Assembly (NCBI GenBank): GCA_021286885.1
Contig: JAJTBM010000046.1
Location: 1 to 13,320, forward strand
DNA length: 13,320 nucleotides
Reading direction: 5' to 3'
Source of the DNA: Rhodocyclales bacterium
Lineage (GTDB): Bacteria; Pseudomonadota; Gammaproteobacteria; Burkholderiales; Rhodocyclaceae
Shown here piece by piece: positions 7,512 to 13,320 of the stretch. Under the pieces are notes generated by a model that saw only the letters and a list, made by a program, of their open reading frames with translations, did no database searches and had not been told where the DNA came from. The position numbers were made by a program, and so were the translations under genes. The first letter of the stretch is position 1, and the number at the start of each line of letters is the position of its first letter.

Positions 7512-8248
7512 GCCAGGTTCAGATTCTGATGTATCACCGGGTCGGGGATTTTCCCGGTCGGGTGAAGGCCCACGGCGCCCTCTACTGCCATCTGCCCCGC
7601 TTCCGCGCCCAGATGCGCCTGTTTGGCTGGCTGGGTTACACCGTGGTGAGCCTGGATGACGCAGTAGCTGGCCTGCGCGGCGAACGCCCCCTGCCGCCCC
7701 GCCCGCTGGTGCTGACCTTTGATGATGCCTATGTGGATTTTCTGGAGCATGCCGCCCCGGTGCTGCTGGAGCACGGCTACCCGGCCACCGTATATGCGGT
7801 GAGCGGCCTGGTGGGCGCCCGTTCCAGTTGGGATGCGGGCGTCGGCCCTGAGCCCGCGCCCTTAATGGACGCCGTCCAGCTGCGCGAAATCCAGTCCCTG
7901 GGCTTTAGCGTGGGCTCCCACTCCCGCAGCCATGTGCGCCTGGCCGAGCAGGACGACGCCCGCATCCGCGCCGAGATGCACGACAGCAAGGCCAGCCTCG
8001 AAGACCTGCTGGGGCGCCCGGTGCAGCACTTCTGCTACCCCTACGGCAGCCACGACCTGCGCGCCGTCCGGGCCGCAGCCGAGGCCGGCTACCTGAGCGG
8101 CACCACCTGCGAACGGGCGGTGGCCACCCCCGCCGATGACCTGCTGACCCTGCCCCGCAAGGCTGTCTCCCGGGGGGATGACGTGTTTGGCGTAGCCTGG
8201 AAGCTGCTCTTCAAGAACACCCCCAAACGCCCACCCATTCGCCGCTGA
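7508..8248 (+). CDS. Polysaccharide deacetylase (NodB-homology), paralog 2
   Basis: This 246-residue family 4 carbohydrate esterase aligns end to end and without gaps with the protein at 1541-2293. By hand count 162 of 246 positions are identical. The same motifs are present: ILMYHRVGDFP (6-16), TFDDAYVDF (70-78), SHSRSH (137-142, metal histidines) and CYPYGSHD (176-183). There is no signal peptide, which suggests a cytoplasmic substrate such as a lipid-linked sugar. It is the last gene of the five-gene operon, joined by ATGA to the upstream glycosyltransferase. Identity is lowest at about 101-112 and 223-231, which may set substrate choice. The nearest functional parallels are deacetylases that modify LPS-core or exopolysaccharide amino sugars. 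The substrate is not known. Confidence 0.92.
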   Translation: MSQVQILMYHRVGDFPGRVKAHGALYCHLPRFRAQMRLFGWLGYTVVSLDDAVAGLRGERPLPPRPLVLTFDDAYVDFLEHAAPVLLEHGYPATVYAVSGLVGARSSWDAGVGPEPAPLMDAVQLREIQSLGFSVGSHSRSHVRLAEQDDARIRAEMHDSKASLEDLLGRPVQHFCYPYGSHDLRAVRAAAEAGYLSGTTCERAVATPADDLLTLPRKAVSRGDDVFGVAWKLLFKNTPKRPPIRR

Positions 8249-8286
8249 CACCGGCGCGCCGGGCCGCCGGCACAGGGCGCCCGGTG
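8249..8286. terminator. Strong GC hairpin between convergent genes
   Basis: Bases 8249-8260 pair with 8276-8286 (11 pairs, one bulged base) around a 15-base loop. The first arm also contains the perfect palindrome CCGGCGCGCCGG at 8251-8262. It begins at the deacetylase stop and sits 16 bases from the zntB-like stop. No T-run follows on either strand, so it would be an atypical intrinsic terminator or simply an mRNA 3'-end stabiliser. Confidence 0.4.
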
Positions 8287-8301
8287 GCGTGCATCCGTTC
8301 C

Positions 8302-9324
8302 TCAGTCTTCATCCCGCCGCTGGCGAAACACCCAGACCGCCGCCAGCAGGGTCGCACTGGCGATCACCCCCACCACGATCCAGAAGCCTTCCGGGTGCTC
8401 CGCCAGCGGAATCCCGCCCACGTTCATCCCCAGCAGGCCCGCAATCAGGTTGATGGGCAAGGCCATCACCGTCACCATGGTCAGCACGAACACGCTGCGG
8501 TTGGTTTCCTCGTTCACCTTGGCGGCAATTTCTTCCTGCAGCAGCTTGATCCGCTCCTGAAGCGCCGCCGTGTCTGCCAGCACCGCCGAGAACTCTTCGG
8601 TGGAGTGGCGCAGCTCCTGCACATCCTCTTCGGGAATCCAGTCGGGCGGCTGATTGAGCAGCCGGAACAAGGCCCCCGGCTCCGGCGCCAACAGCCGGCG
8701 CAAGCGCACCAGCACCCGGCGCAGACTCCCCAGCAGCGCCCGCCCCCGCCCGGGCCGATCCGCCAGCAGGGTATCTTCCACCTCATCCACCCGCTGGGTG
8801 CCCGAGCGCACGATCTGCACCAGCACATCCGCCTGATCCCGCAGCAGATGCACCAGCAGGGCCACCGTCGACACAAAGGTCTCACCCCCCCGCACCGCCG
8901 CCCGCAGCCGGTCTATGGAGCGCAAGGGCTGGAGCCGCGCCGTGATGACGGTCCGCTGATCCACATACATCCACAGGGTTGAGATCTGCGAAGGCTCGAA
9001 ATCGAAGTCGTAGAGCACATCGTTCACCACCGCGATCAGCGCATTGTGGGCAAACTCGATCCGGGTCGAGCGGGAACCTTCATGCAGCGCATCGAAAAAA
9101 TCATCCGCCTCCTCCCCCAGATGATTGCGCAACCAGCGCTCAGTGGCCGTGTTTGCCAGGTTGAAATGCAACCACGCAAACCCCGCATCCGCTGGCGCCT
9201 CCCCCCGCAACCAACTCCCCGCCGCCCGACTATCCATCGGCAGCCCGGGCCGCCCAGGGCGAAACATGAAGCCGGAAATCAGCCCCGACGGATCAGAGCC
9301 ATAGCTGGGTTCTCTACTGAGCAC
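8302..9324 (-). CDS. zntB: CorA-family divalent metal transporter, ZntB type
   Basis: This 340-residue protein is a CorA-superfamily channel/transporter of the ZntB branch, which moves Zn2+ across the inner membrane as a pentamer. A large soluble N-terminal domain carries SGLISGFMF (13-21) and AWLHFNLANTATERWL (50-65), the latter characteristic of ZntB. A long helical region follows (about 165-275). Two C-terminal membrane segments (about 278-298 and 314-334) flank the GMNVGG signature (299-304). The tail is arginine-rich and cytoplasmic. The GTG at 9324 is chosen because the conserved GLISGF block lies before the next ATG (9267). No clear Shine-Dalgarno is present, so the start is moderately uncertain. 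It converges on the LPS operon and is 79 bases downstream of the secreted-protein gene. Its high GC matches the chromosomal core rather than the T6SS island. The transported ion is inferred from family only. Confidence 0.88.
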   Translation of the reverse strand: MLSREPSYGSDPSGLISGFMFRPGRPGLPMDSRAAGSWLRGEAPADAGFAWLHFNLANTATERWLRNHLGEEADDFFDALHEGSRSTRIEFAHNALIAVVNDVLYDFDFEPSQISTLWMYVDQRTVITARLQPLRSIDRLRAAVRGGETFVSTVALLVHLLRDQADVLVQIVRSGTQRVDEVEDTLLADRPGRGRALLGSLRRVLVRLRRLLAPEPGALFRLLNQPPDWIPEEDVQELRHSTEEFSAVLADTAALQERIKLLQEEIAAKVNEETNRSVFVLTMVTVMALPINLIAGLLGMNVGGIPLAEHPEGFWIVVGVIASATLLAAVWVFRQRRDED

Positions 9325-9403
9325 AGGAAGCAGACCGCAAAATGGGTGGCCAGCCAGCCTAGCGCGGGTTTATGACGGGGGTGTTGCAGGGCGTTCGCCG
9401 ACA

Positions 9404-10051
9404 TCAAAACAGATGCGCCCACTCCTTGCGGCCTTGGAGGTGTTGGGTGACGTTGAAGAATTTGTGCCAAGGCTGGGCGCATTGCGCCAGCGGGTCCCAG
9501 GACTTTACCCATTTCCCGTCGATGCGTTCTGTGGCGGCACACTCCTTGAATTGAAGGTCGCCCTCTTTCGTGATCTCTCCTTTTATTTCAATGCGCTGTG
9601 GTGATCGAAGCTTTATGGCTTTGCGCGTGGGCGGGACGCCAATTTTGATGTAATTGGGGTAGTAGGCGTCGACTTCATACGAAAGCAGAAAGCGTCCATT
9701 GGCGTCGGTTGCGATGTTGACTGGCGCTGTAATGGACAGGCTTTCATATTTTTCATTGAGGATGTTGTCCGCTGTGGTGTAAACGGTGACGCCTCCTGAT
9801 TTAACGATAAACGTTTTATCGAATATGCCCGTCTCTGGCGGAGATGAGCCATTGTGTTTTATGGATTCTACAATCCTATCTATTTTTCCACCGTCTTTTA
9901 ATGTTGTGCCGCTCAAGTCTGGCATATATACCCCTTCTGCTATTTTTTGATCGGCATGTGCAGTAGGGGTGATGAGGGGGATTAATACACTAAGGCCGAG
10001 GTATTTCAAGATGGTAGACAGGCCTGCCGTTTTTGATCTATGAGGTTGCAT
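9404..10051 (-). CDS. Secreted protein of unknown family (Sec signal), T6SS-linked
   Basis: I do not recognise this 215-residue protein. It has a clear Sec signal peptide: basic MQPHRSK, a hydrophobic core at about 15-30 and a TAHA-DQ cleavage site after residue 33. The mature protein of about 182 residues would therefore be periplasmic. There is no lipobox and no further membrane segment. The mature part is rich in beta-forming and polar residues. It has two cysteines, in the FKECAATERIDGKW block and in LAQCAQPWHKFF, which could form a disulfide. It lies downstream of the effector and immunity genes on the same strand, at about 43% GC in one hand-counted line, clearly below zntB. Position suggests a T6SS accessory or second immunity protein, but nothing in the sequence proves this. 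The Shine-Dalgarno is weak. Confidence 0.72.
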   Translation of the reverse strand: MQPHRSKTAGLSTILKYLGLSVLIPLITPTAHADQKIAEGVYMPDLSGTTLKDGGKIDRIVESIKHNGSSPPETGIFDKTFIVKSGGVTVYTTADNILNEKYESLSITAPVNIATDANGRFLLSYEVDAYYPNYIKIGVPPTRKAIKLRSPQRIEIKGEITKEGDLQFKECAATERIDGKWVKSWDPLAQCAQPWHKFFNVTQHLQGRKEWAHLF

Positions 10052-10063
10052 TTTTCAAATTCA

Positions 10064-10093
10064 TTTTAGCCATGTTGGGCGCGGTTTTAGCCA
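10064..10093. repeat. 9-bp direct repeat upstream of the secreted-protein gene
   Basis: TTTTAGCCA occurs at 10064-10072 and 10085-10093, 21 bases apart, about two helical turns. On the minus strand (TGGCTAAAA) it lies 13-42 bases before the ATG at 10051. The proximal copy is part of a TAAAAT that resembles a -10 box. It could be a paired operator site or chance. Confidence 0.3.
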
Positions 10094-10118
10094 GTTATTT
10101 AGCTCTCCTGCGCCACAT

Positions 10119-10410
10119 TCATATGTGCTTAAAACGAAGTTTATGGAACGTTTTAAACCCAAGGGGGGGGTGTGAGATTATGATGACAGGAGGGACTCCA
10201 AGGTCGTCGCAGCGAAGGTTGAGTGCGTGTGCTGGTGAGAAAGCTGTTTCCTCAACAAATAATGCGCAGTGCGCCAATTCACGAGTATGTGTTAGGGATT
10301 GTTTTTCACCCCACGCCCAAGATCCATCCTTCCATGCGCGCCTGGGCGGCTTCGGTGAGGATTTCACGGGTGGCGGCCCAGGGGTACATGTCAGGATCGT
10401 TGCTCAGACT
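10119..10410 (-). pseudogene. Probable frameshifted continuation of the immunity gene
   Basis: The 339-base gap downstream of the immunity gene is protein-like on the minus strand, but in two successive other frames. From about 10410 to 10309 one frame reads DPDMYPWAATREILTEAAQ and then ARMEGWILGVG. It stops at 10306. From 10307 the third frame reads EKQSLTHTRELAHCALFVEE and on to GVPPVIIISHPP, ending at 10119. Skipping one G of the GGG at 10411-10413 and the single base at 10308 would join all three pieces to the immunity protein, giving about 521 residues. The join runs smoothly and the segments lack stops, but no homolog is recalled, so this is an inference. The region also carries an eight-base G run at 10163-10170. 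Confidence 0.38.
10129..10156. repeat. Perfect 8-bp inverted repeat
   Basis: TTAAAACG at 10129-10136 is mirrored by CGTTTTAA at 10149-10156, with a 12-base loop. No T-run follows, so it is not a standard terminator. It falls in the 339-base gap between the immunity and secreted-protein genes. Confidence 0.4.
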
Positions 10411-11686
10411 CCCGATACCAAATTGTGGCTCCGTAGGTAGACTCAGGGAAATCGGGCATCTCCTCACCTTGCAGGAAAGCTCGACGAGCATTTGAATCAG
10501 CTGGCGTCCACCAAATACCTGAGCGCGGGCAAGCGGCGCCCGCAGGACAACGTAGATCGTCCCCTGTTGGCGAGAACTTCATCGGGGCGCGAGCAGAAGG
10601 GGTTGGCCACTGGCTGTCAGGATCGAAACGCGCCATCCACAAGGGGCCGTTTTCAAAATCAAAACGCGGATTCGGATCTCCCTCCCAGGGATGCAACGTA
10701 AAAAGCTGCAATAAGTCGCAACGTATCGGTTTAATCAAGGCGCTTCCCAGCGTCAGGAGCTCTGGAACGCCTTCCTCTACCGGATACAGGCTAAGTTCGC
10801 CCATCCTTATCCACAATCCAACATCATCAGCGCCGCCTTCTGCGCTTGCATAAGGAATTTCAATGATATGAATGTCTGGATGAGACAAAGCCTGTTTAAC
10901 TTCGCTTACGCTTTTTCCGAGTTTTTTTCTCCAGTAAGGCGAAAGCATAAAACACCACGTGGGCGTACGAAGACCGCCTCCCAATTTTGTCCTTGGCGCC
11001 CATCCATCCTCACTATTGCGAGCGTGATAATCCATTTTTGGAGGATGATCAATGTCTACCCCATAAAAATAGTCAGCACAAATCCTCTCCATTACATCAC
11101 TCTCATAAGCGCCAAAGACGCTCATGGTCGTCGTTCCTATTTCATATCCGCTGTAACAATGCTCTGGCTGAAGCCGCGAAATGCAGCGCAGTACAAAGTC
11201 GTTCCAAATGCTCTTGTTTTTCTGGTACCAGCTATCTCGGAAGGTTATTTTTACAAAAGAATAATAAGAAGAAGCCACTCGTGAAGTATAAGAAGAGAAA
11301 GCCCAACATGCAGAACACTCCGGCCCGTCCATATCTGTTGCGCCAAGAATAAAAAGTTCCTTGTTCTCATGATGCCAAATCGCCTGCTTGCGCAAGTACT
11401 CCAAAGACATGTTTGCATCAGTTGGCACAACCCAGTTTGCAGTTTTTGGATTGCAAACAGAAGCGAACGGAAGGTCCGCCATATTCTTTAATTCGTCAAG
11501 TATATCGATTGCGGCATTTGCAACCGACAAAAATTTCTTTTGATCATGAAAAACATAGAAACTTATATATGGGCAAACTCCATATTCATAACCCTCCTGC
11601 CCATAAAAATATTGAGTTTCGTTTTTTGTTTCTTGTACAAAATCAGCAATCTCGTCATCTTTGAGGTAGATATGCGCTGTGCTCAT
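10391..11686 (-). CDS. Candidate T6SS immunity protein (DUF3396/TsiV-like) with C-terminal extra module
   Basis: This 431-residue protein is probably the cytoplasmic antidote to the nuclease encoded just upstream. It has no signal peptide or membrane segment, as expected for protection against a DNA-cutting toxin. The central part matches what I recall of DUF3396 (TsiV-like) T6SS immunity proteins: ISFYVFHDQKKF (41-52), GGGLRTPTWCFMLSPYWRKK (236-255) and IHIIEIPYASAEGG (272-285). A separate C-terminal module (about 365-425) has CPAGAACPRSGIWWTPA, RRAFLQGEEMP and YGATIWYR. Similar cysteine/tryptophan blocks end several immunity proteins of Burkholderiales, from memory. Its ATG overlaps the effector stop as ATGA, the tight coupling expected of toxin and antidote. 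GC is about 45% in the hand-counted part (10861-11100) of the first three quarters and about 58% in the last quarter. The stop may result from a frameshift. Confidence 0.72.
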   Translation of the reverse strand: MSTAHIYLKDDEIADFVQETKNETQYFYGQEGYEYGVCPYISFYVFHDQKKFLSVANAAIDILDELKNMADLPFASVCNPKTANWVVPTDANMSLEYLRKQAIWHHENKELFILGATDMDGPECSACWAFSSYTSRVASSYYSFVKITFRDSWYQKNKSIWNDFVLRCISRLQPEHCYSGYEIGTTTMSVFGAYESDVMERICADYFYGVDIDHPPKMDYHARNSEDGWAPRTKLGGGLRTPTWCFMLSPYWRKKLGKSVSEVKQALSHPDIHIIEIPYASAEGGADDVGLWIRMGELSLYPVEEGVPELLTLGSALIKPIRCDLLQLFTLHPWEGDPNPRFDFENGPLWMARFDPDSQWPTPSARAPMKFSPTGDDLRCPAGAACPRSGIWWTPADSNARRAFLQGEEMPDFPESTYGATIWYRESEQRS

Positions 11687-12690
11687 CTCTTTCTTTTGCC
11701 TTTATGTGACGGCCCATGGTCGTGGGTAGACTTTTCTGCAACATCTTCAGGAAACCTGAACAAAGAAACACGGCAACCTGTCAAAACTGAGCCGGTATTA
11801 ACTTTTTGCTTGGTTACATGTTTTTCTTTAAAAGAAACTGACTTGTCGGCAATTTCATCGTATCTTTTAAACTGCTTGACATCAATCCTGTCGTTCTGGA
11901 ATTTTATTTCAATGATTGCAAATAAATTTTCTTTTTTTAAGCTATTTTTTCTGTAGCCAGGAATGGCTAAATCCGCCGACACACTTCCTTTCGCCCGATA
12001 GGGCGCCGGGTAAAATGGATTTATTTTTAGTCCTGTACGCAAAAGTTGCGTAGCGCCTGAAAGTTTCGGGTCTTCATCGTTAGGCCCAAAACAAACCTCG
12101 GCCTTTAGCGGGCTTTTCCATCCAAGCATTTCGTCCATAAACTCAAACATAAAGCTGGTCGCAAGCTGCTTAAGACGGGCCACAATAAAACCATCGATAT
12201 CTTGAATGCCAGCTAATTCTTCAGCAGTCTTCGCCAGTAGTGTCAGCAGCGCCTGCTTTTTTGCCTGGGTCAGGTCTTTTATCTGAACGCCGCGCTTACG
12301 CCGCAGCGAAACGATGGGGATTTTGTCTGCCTGAGCACAGACCATCGATATGACTTGGCGAAAAGGGATTTTTTCTTTTATCGCAGCCCTAATCTCTGCA
12401 GAAGTCGCTCCACGCCCTCGCGCTTCCCGCGTAACCTCGGATTGAAGCGCACCATCCATGGTTGTCCACTGTAGCAATGAAGATCGCTCGAGATTCTCAT
12501 CCAAGTCTTGTGCAATTTCGTCTTTAATAGACTGAATTTTTTCTTTTATGACTTTTTTTGCTTCATCAAGGTTTTTTGAATAATCACCAACCCCCTCATA
12601 AAGAGAACAGCCTAAATCGTACATTTCATAGGCTGTTGAAATCGCCCCCGCCAACTCAAGCAAGCCCCAAATAATAACAGGCACAGGCAT
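11683..12690 (-). CDS. Candidate T6SS effector, VRR-Nuc (PD-(D/E)xK) nuclease
   Basis: This 335-residue protein is likely an antibacterial T6SS toxin that cuts DNA in the recipient cell. Its C-terminal half fits the VRR-Nuc fold: AEVCFG (197-202, candidate helix glutamate E198), a KGSVSADLAIPG strand (234-245, metal aspartate D240), IIEIKF (259-264, ExK pair E261 and K263) and the following QFKRYDEI (273-280, conserved Q273). These are the expected PD-(D/E)xK residues in order. VRR-Nuc T6SS effectors (TseV type) are known from Salmonella. The N-terminus is hydrophobic (about 3-20), then a helical charged region (about 38-70). No PAAR domain is present. A TGAGG Shine-Dalgarno overlaps the vgrG stop five bases before the ATG. 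The C-terminus is a basic tail (HKGKRKR). GC is about 38% in 11821-12060, far below the core genome. Confidence 0.8.
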   Translation of the reverse strand: MPVPVIIWGLLELAGAISTAYEMYDLGCSLYEGVGDYSKNLDEAKKVIKEKIQSIKDEIAQDLDENLERSSLLQWTTMDGALQSEVTREARGRGATSAEIRAAIKEKIPFRQVISMVCAQADKIPIVSLRRKRGVQIKDLTQAKKQALLTLLAKTAEELAGIQDIDGFIVARLKQLATSFMFEFMDEMLGWKSPLKAEVCFGPNDEDPKLSGATQLLRTGLKINPFYPAPYRAKGSVSADLAIPGYRKNSLKKENLFAIIEIKFQNDRIDVKQFKRYDEIADKSVSFKEKHVTKQKVNTGSVLTGCRVSLFRFPEDVAEKSTHDHGPSHKGKRKR

Positions 12691-12695
12691 AAAAA

Positions 12696-12700
12696 CCTCA
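12696..12700 (-). promoter_or_regulatory. Shine-Dalgarno of the effector, overlapping the vgrG stop
   Basis: On the minus strand TGAGG combines the vgrG stop codon TGA with an AGG ribosome site, five T bases before the effector ATG. Effector translation is thus probably coupled to termination of VgrG. Confidence 0.55.
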
Positions 12701-13320
12701 ATCTTGCTTTTTTGAATTGTTCATAACAGCCTGACGCAGCGCATGTTCCAACCGGGCCTCCCAAGGCTCTGTAATGCGCTCAGTCTCGCGCATGGTTGCT
12801 TGATAAATCTCAACCCCAGAAGCCTGATCTGTATTGACAAACTCCGTCCAACCATAGCTATCTGTAACGCCTTTTTTGAGAATATTTCCATCTTTATCAC
12901 GTATTTCATATTTATAACCCTCATAGGGACAATTGTCGTCCTTGAAAAGTCGATATCGAGCAGAAAATGGTCCAGTCGGTGGCGTGTACTCAGGAAAAGT
13001 CGGTAATTGAACTTGCAAACTCGCTCCCCCACCAAACTCATGCTTCCCTCCCTTGAAACTCACCGTCCCCGGGCAGTGGATTTCGATGTTCCCGCCCTTG
13101 AGCCGGATATAGCCGCCGCCACTCGTGAGGGTGATTTCTTCTTTGGCGGCGACGGTGATGCGGGTTTTGGTGGAGGTGATGGAAACGTCCTGATCCGCCG
13201 TCAGCTCCATTTCCCCACCCTGGGCCTGCACCTGCACTTTTCCCTTGGCGGCAATCAATTTGATGGCCACCTTGTCTTTCACTCCCGCCACAAACAGGCT
13301 GATGTGCTGGCCTACGTTGT
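12698..13320 (-). CDS. vgrG: VgrG spike protein, C-terminal part with transthyretin-like extension (partial)
   Basis: This is the end of a type VI secretion VgrG, the trimeric tip of the secretion tube. The frame stays open to the window edge (codons read NVGQHISLF before the GTG at 13291), so that GTG is internal. Numbering from it, DUF2345 needle repeats occupy about 8-90: KLIAAKGKVQVQAQGG, DVSITSTKTRITVAAKEEI, TSGGGYIRLKGGNIEIHCPG and VSFKGGKHEFGGGAS. After a proline linker (QVQLPTFPEYTPPTGPFSA, 94-112) comes a transthyretin-like domain with YRLFKDDNCPYEGYKYEIRD, GNILKKGVTDSYG and GWTEFVNT. An amphipathic tail (about 165-197) ends it. Such extensions are known to hold cargo effectors, as in EAEC VgrG1 with Tle1. 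The adjacent nuclease gene, eight bases after the stop, is the likely cargo. GC falls sharply at the needle/linker boundary. Confidence 0.93.
   Translation of the reverse strand, partial: NVGQHISLFVAGVKDKVAIKLIAAKGKVQVQAQGGEMELTADQDVSITSTKTRITVAAKEEITLTSGGGYIRLKGGNIEIHCPGTVSFKGGKHEFGGGASLQVQLPTFPEYTPPTGPFSARYRLFKDDNCPYEGYKYEIRDKDGNILKKGVTDSYGWTEFVNTDQASGVEIYQATMRETERITEPWEARLEHALRQAVMNNSKKQD

Noticed and set aside
8284..8982. Plus-strand frame of 232 codons opposite zntB
   Set aside because: It is low-complexity in H, Q, P and R, with no motif. The opposite strand encodes a clear CorA/ZntB protein with GMNVGG.
10868..11956. Plus-strand frames (10868-11284, 10987-11352, 11540-11956) opposite the immunity and effector genes
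   Set aside because: No motifs or start sites of note. The minus strand carries coherent proteins in an operon.
12698..13291. A separate 197-residue protein starting at the GTG 13291
   Set aside because: The frame continues upstream as NVGQHISLF, typical VgrG, to the window edge. The GTG is internal and the gene is partial.
1..13320. CRISPR arrays, tRNA or rRNA genes, insertion sequences, integrase or att sites
   Set aside because: Read through on both strands and found no repeat-spacer arrays, cloverleaf-like sequences, transposase motifs or flanking direct repeats around the T6SS island.

Overview
The window looks like a chromosomal segment of a GC-rich proteobacterium, probably a betaproteobacterium. 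This is an inference from the very high GC of the central genes (two hand-counted 60-base lines in the glycosyltransferase genes give about 82%) and from the gene mix. It has two halves: a cell-surface polysaccharide / lipopolysaccharide (LPS) locus at about 1-8250, and a type VI secretion (T6SS) accessory island at about 9400-13320. A CorA/ZntB-type metal transporter gene lies between them.

Surface locus. Three plus-strand genes come first: a family 25 glycosyltransferase (34-750), a small DxD glycosyltransferase-like protein (775-1449) and a NodB-type polysaccharide deacetylase (1541-2293). A minus-strand DUF5672 gene (2314-3129) follows. Then comes a tightly packed five-gene plus-strand operon (3249-8248). 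It encodes two family 9 heptosyltransferase-like enzymes, two family 4 glycosyltransferases and a second deacetylase. Successive genes overlap or are separated by a few bases, mostly as ATGA junctions. The two deacetylases are about 66% identical over 246 ungapped residues by hand count. Together the genes plausibly add inner-core heptoses and further sugars to a lipid-linked acceptor and then N- or O-deacetylate the product.

Metal transporter. A zntB-like gene (8302-9324, minus) converges on the operon. A strong GC hairpin sits in the gap.

T6SS island, all minus strand and read right to left. It starts with the C-terminal part of VgrG (DUF2345 needle plus a transthyretin-like extension), which runs off the window. 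Next is a VRR-Nuc nuclease effector candidate (11683-12690), then a DUF3396/TsiV-like immunity candidate (10391-11686) overlapping it by ATGA, then a Sec-signal secreted protein of unknown family (9404-10051). GC drops from about 59% to about 42% exactly where the VgrG needle domain gives way to its extension. The effector drops to about 38%, and GC rises to about 58% in the last quarter of the immunity gene. This is the pattern expected if an effector-immunity cassette was swapped in between conserved flanks.

The immunity gene ends in a distinct GC-richer module. Its reading appears to continue in the other two frames across the 340-base gap downstream, which suggests a frameshifted longer protein. 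No tRNA, rRNA, CRISPR array or insertion sequence was seen.
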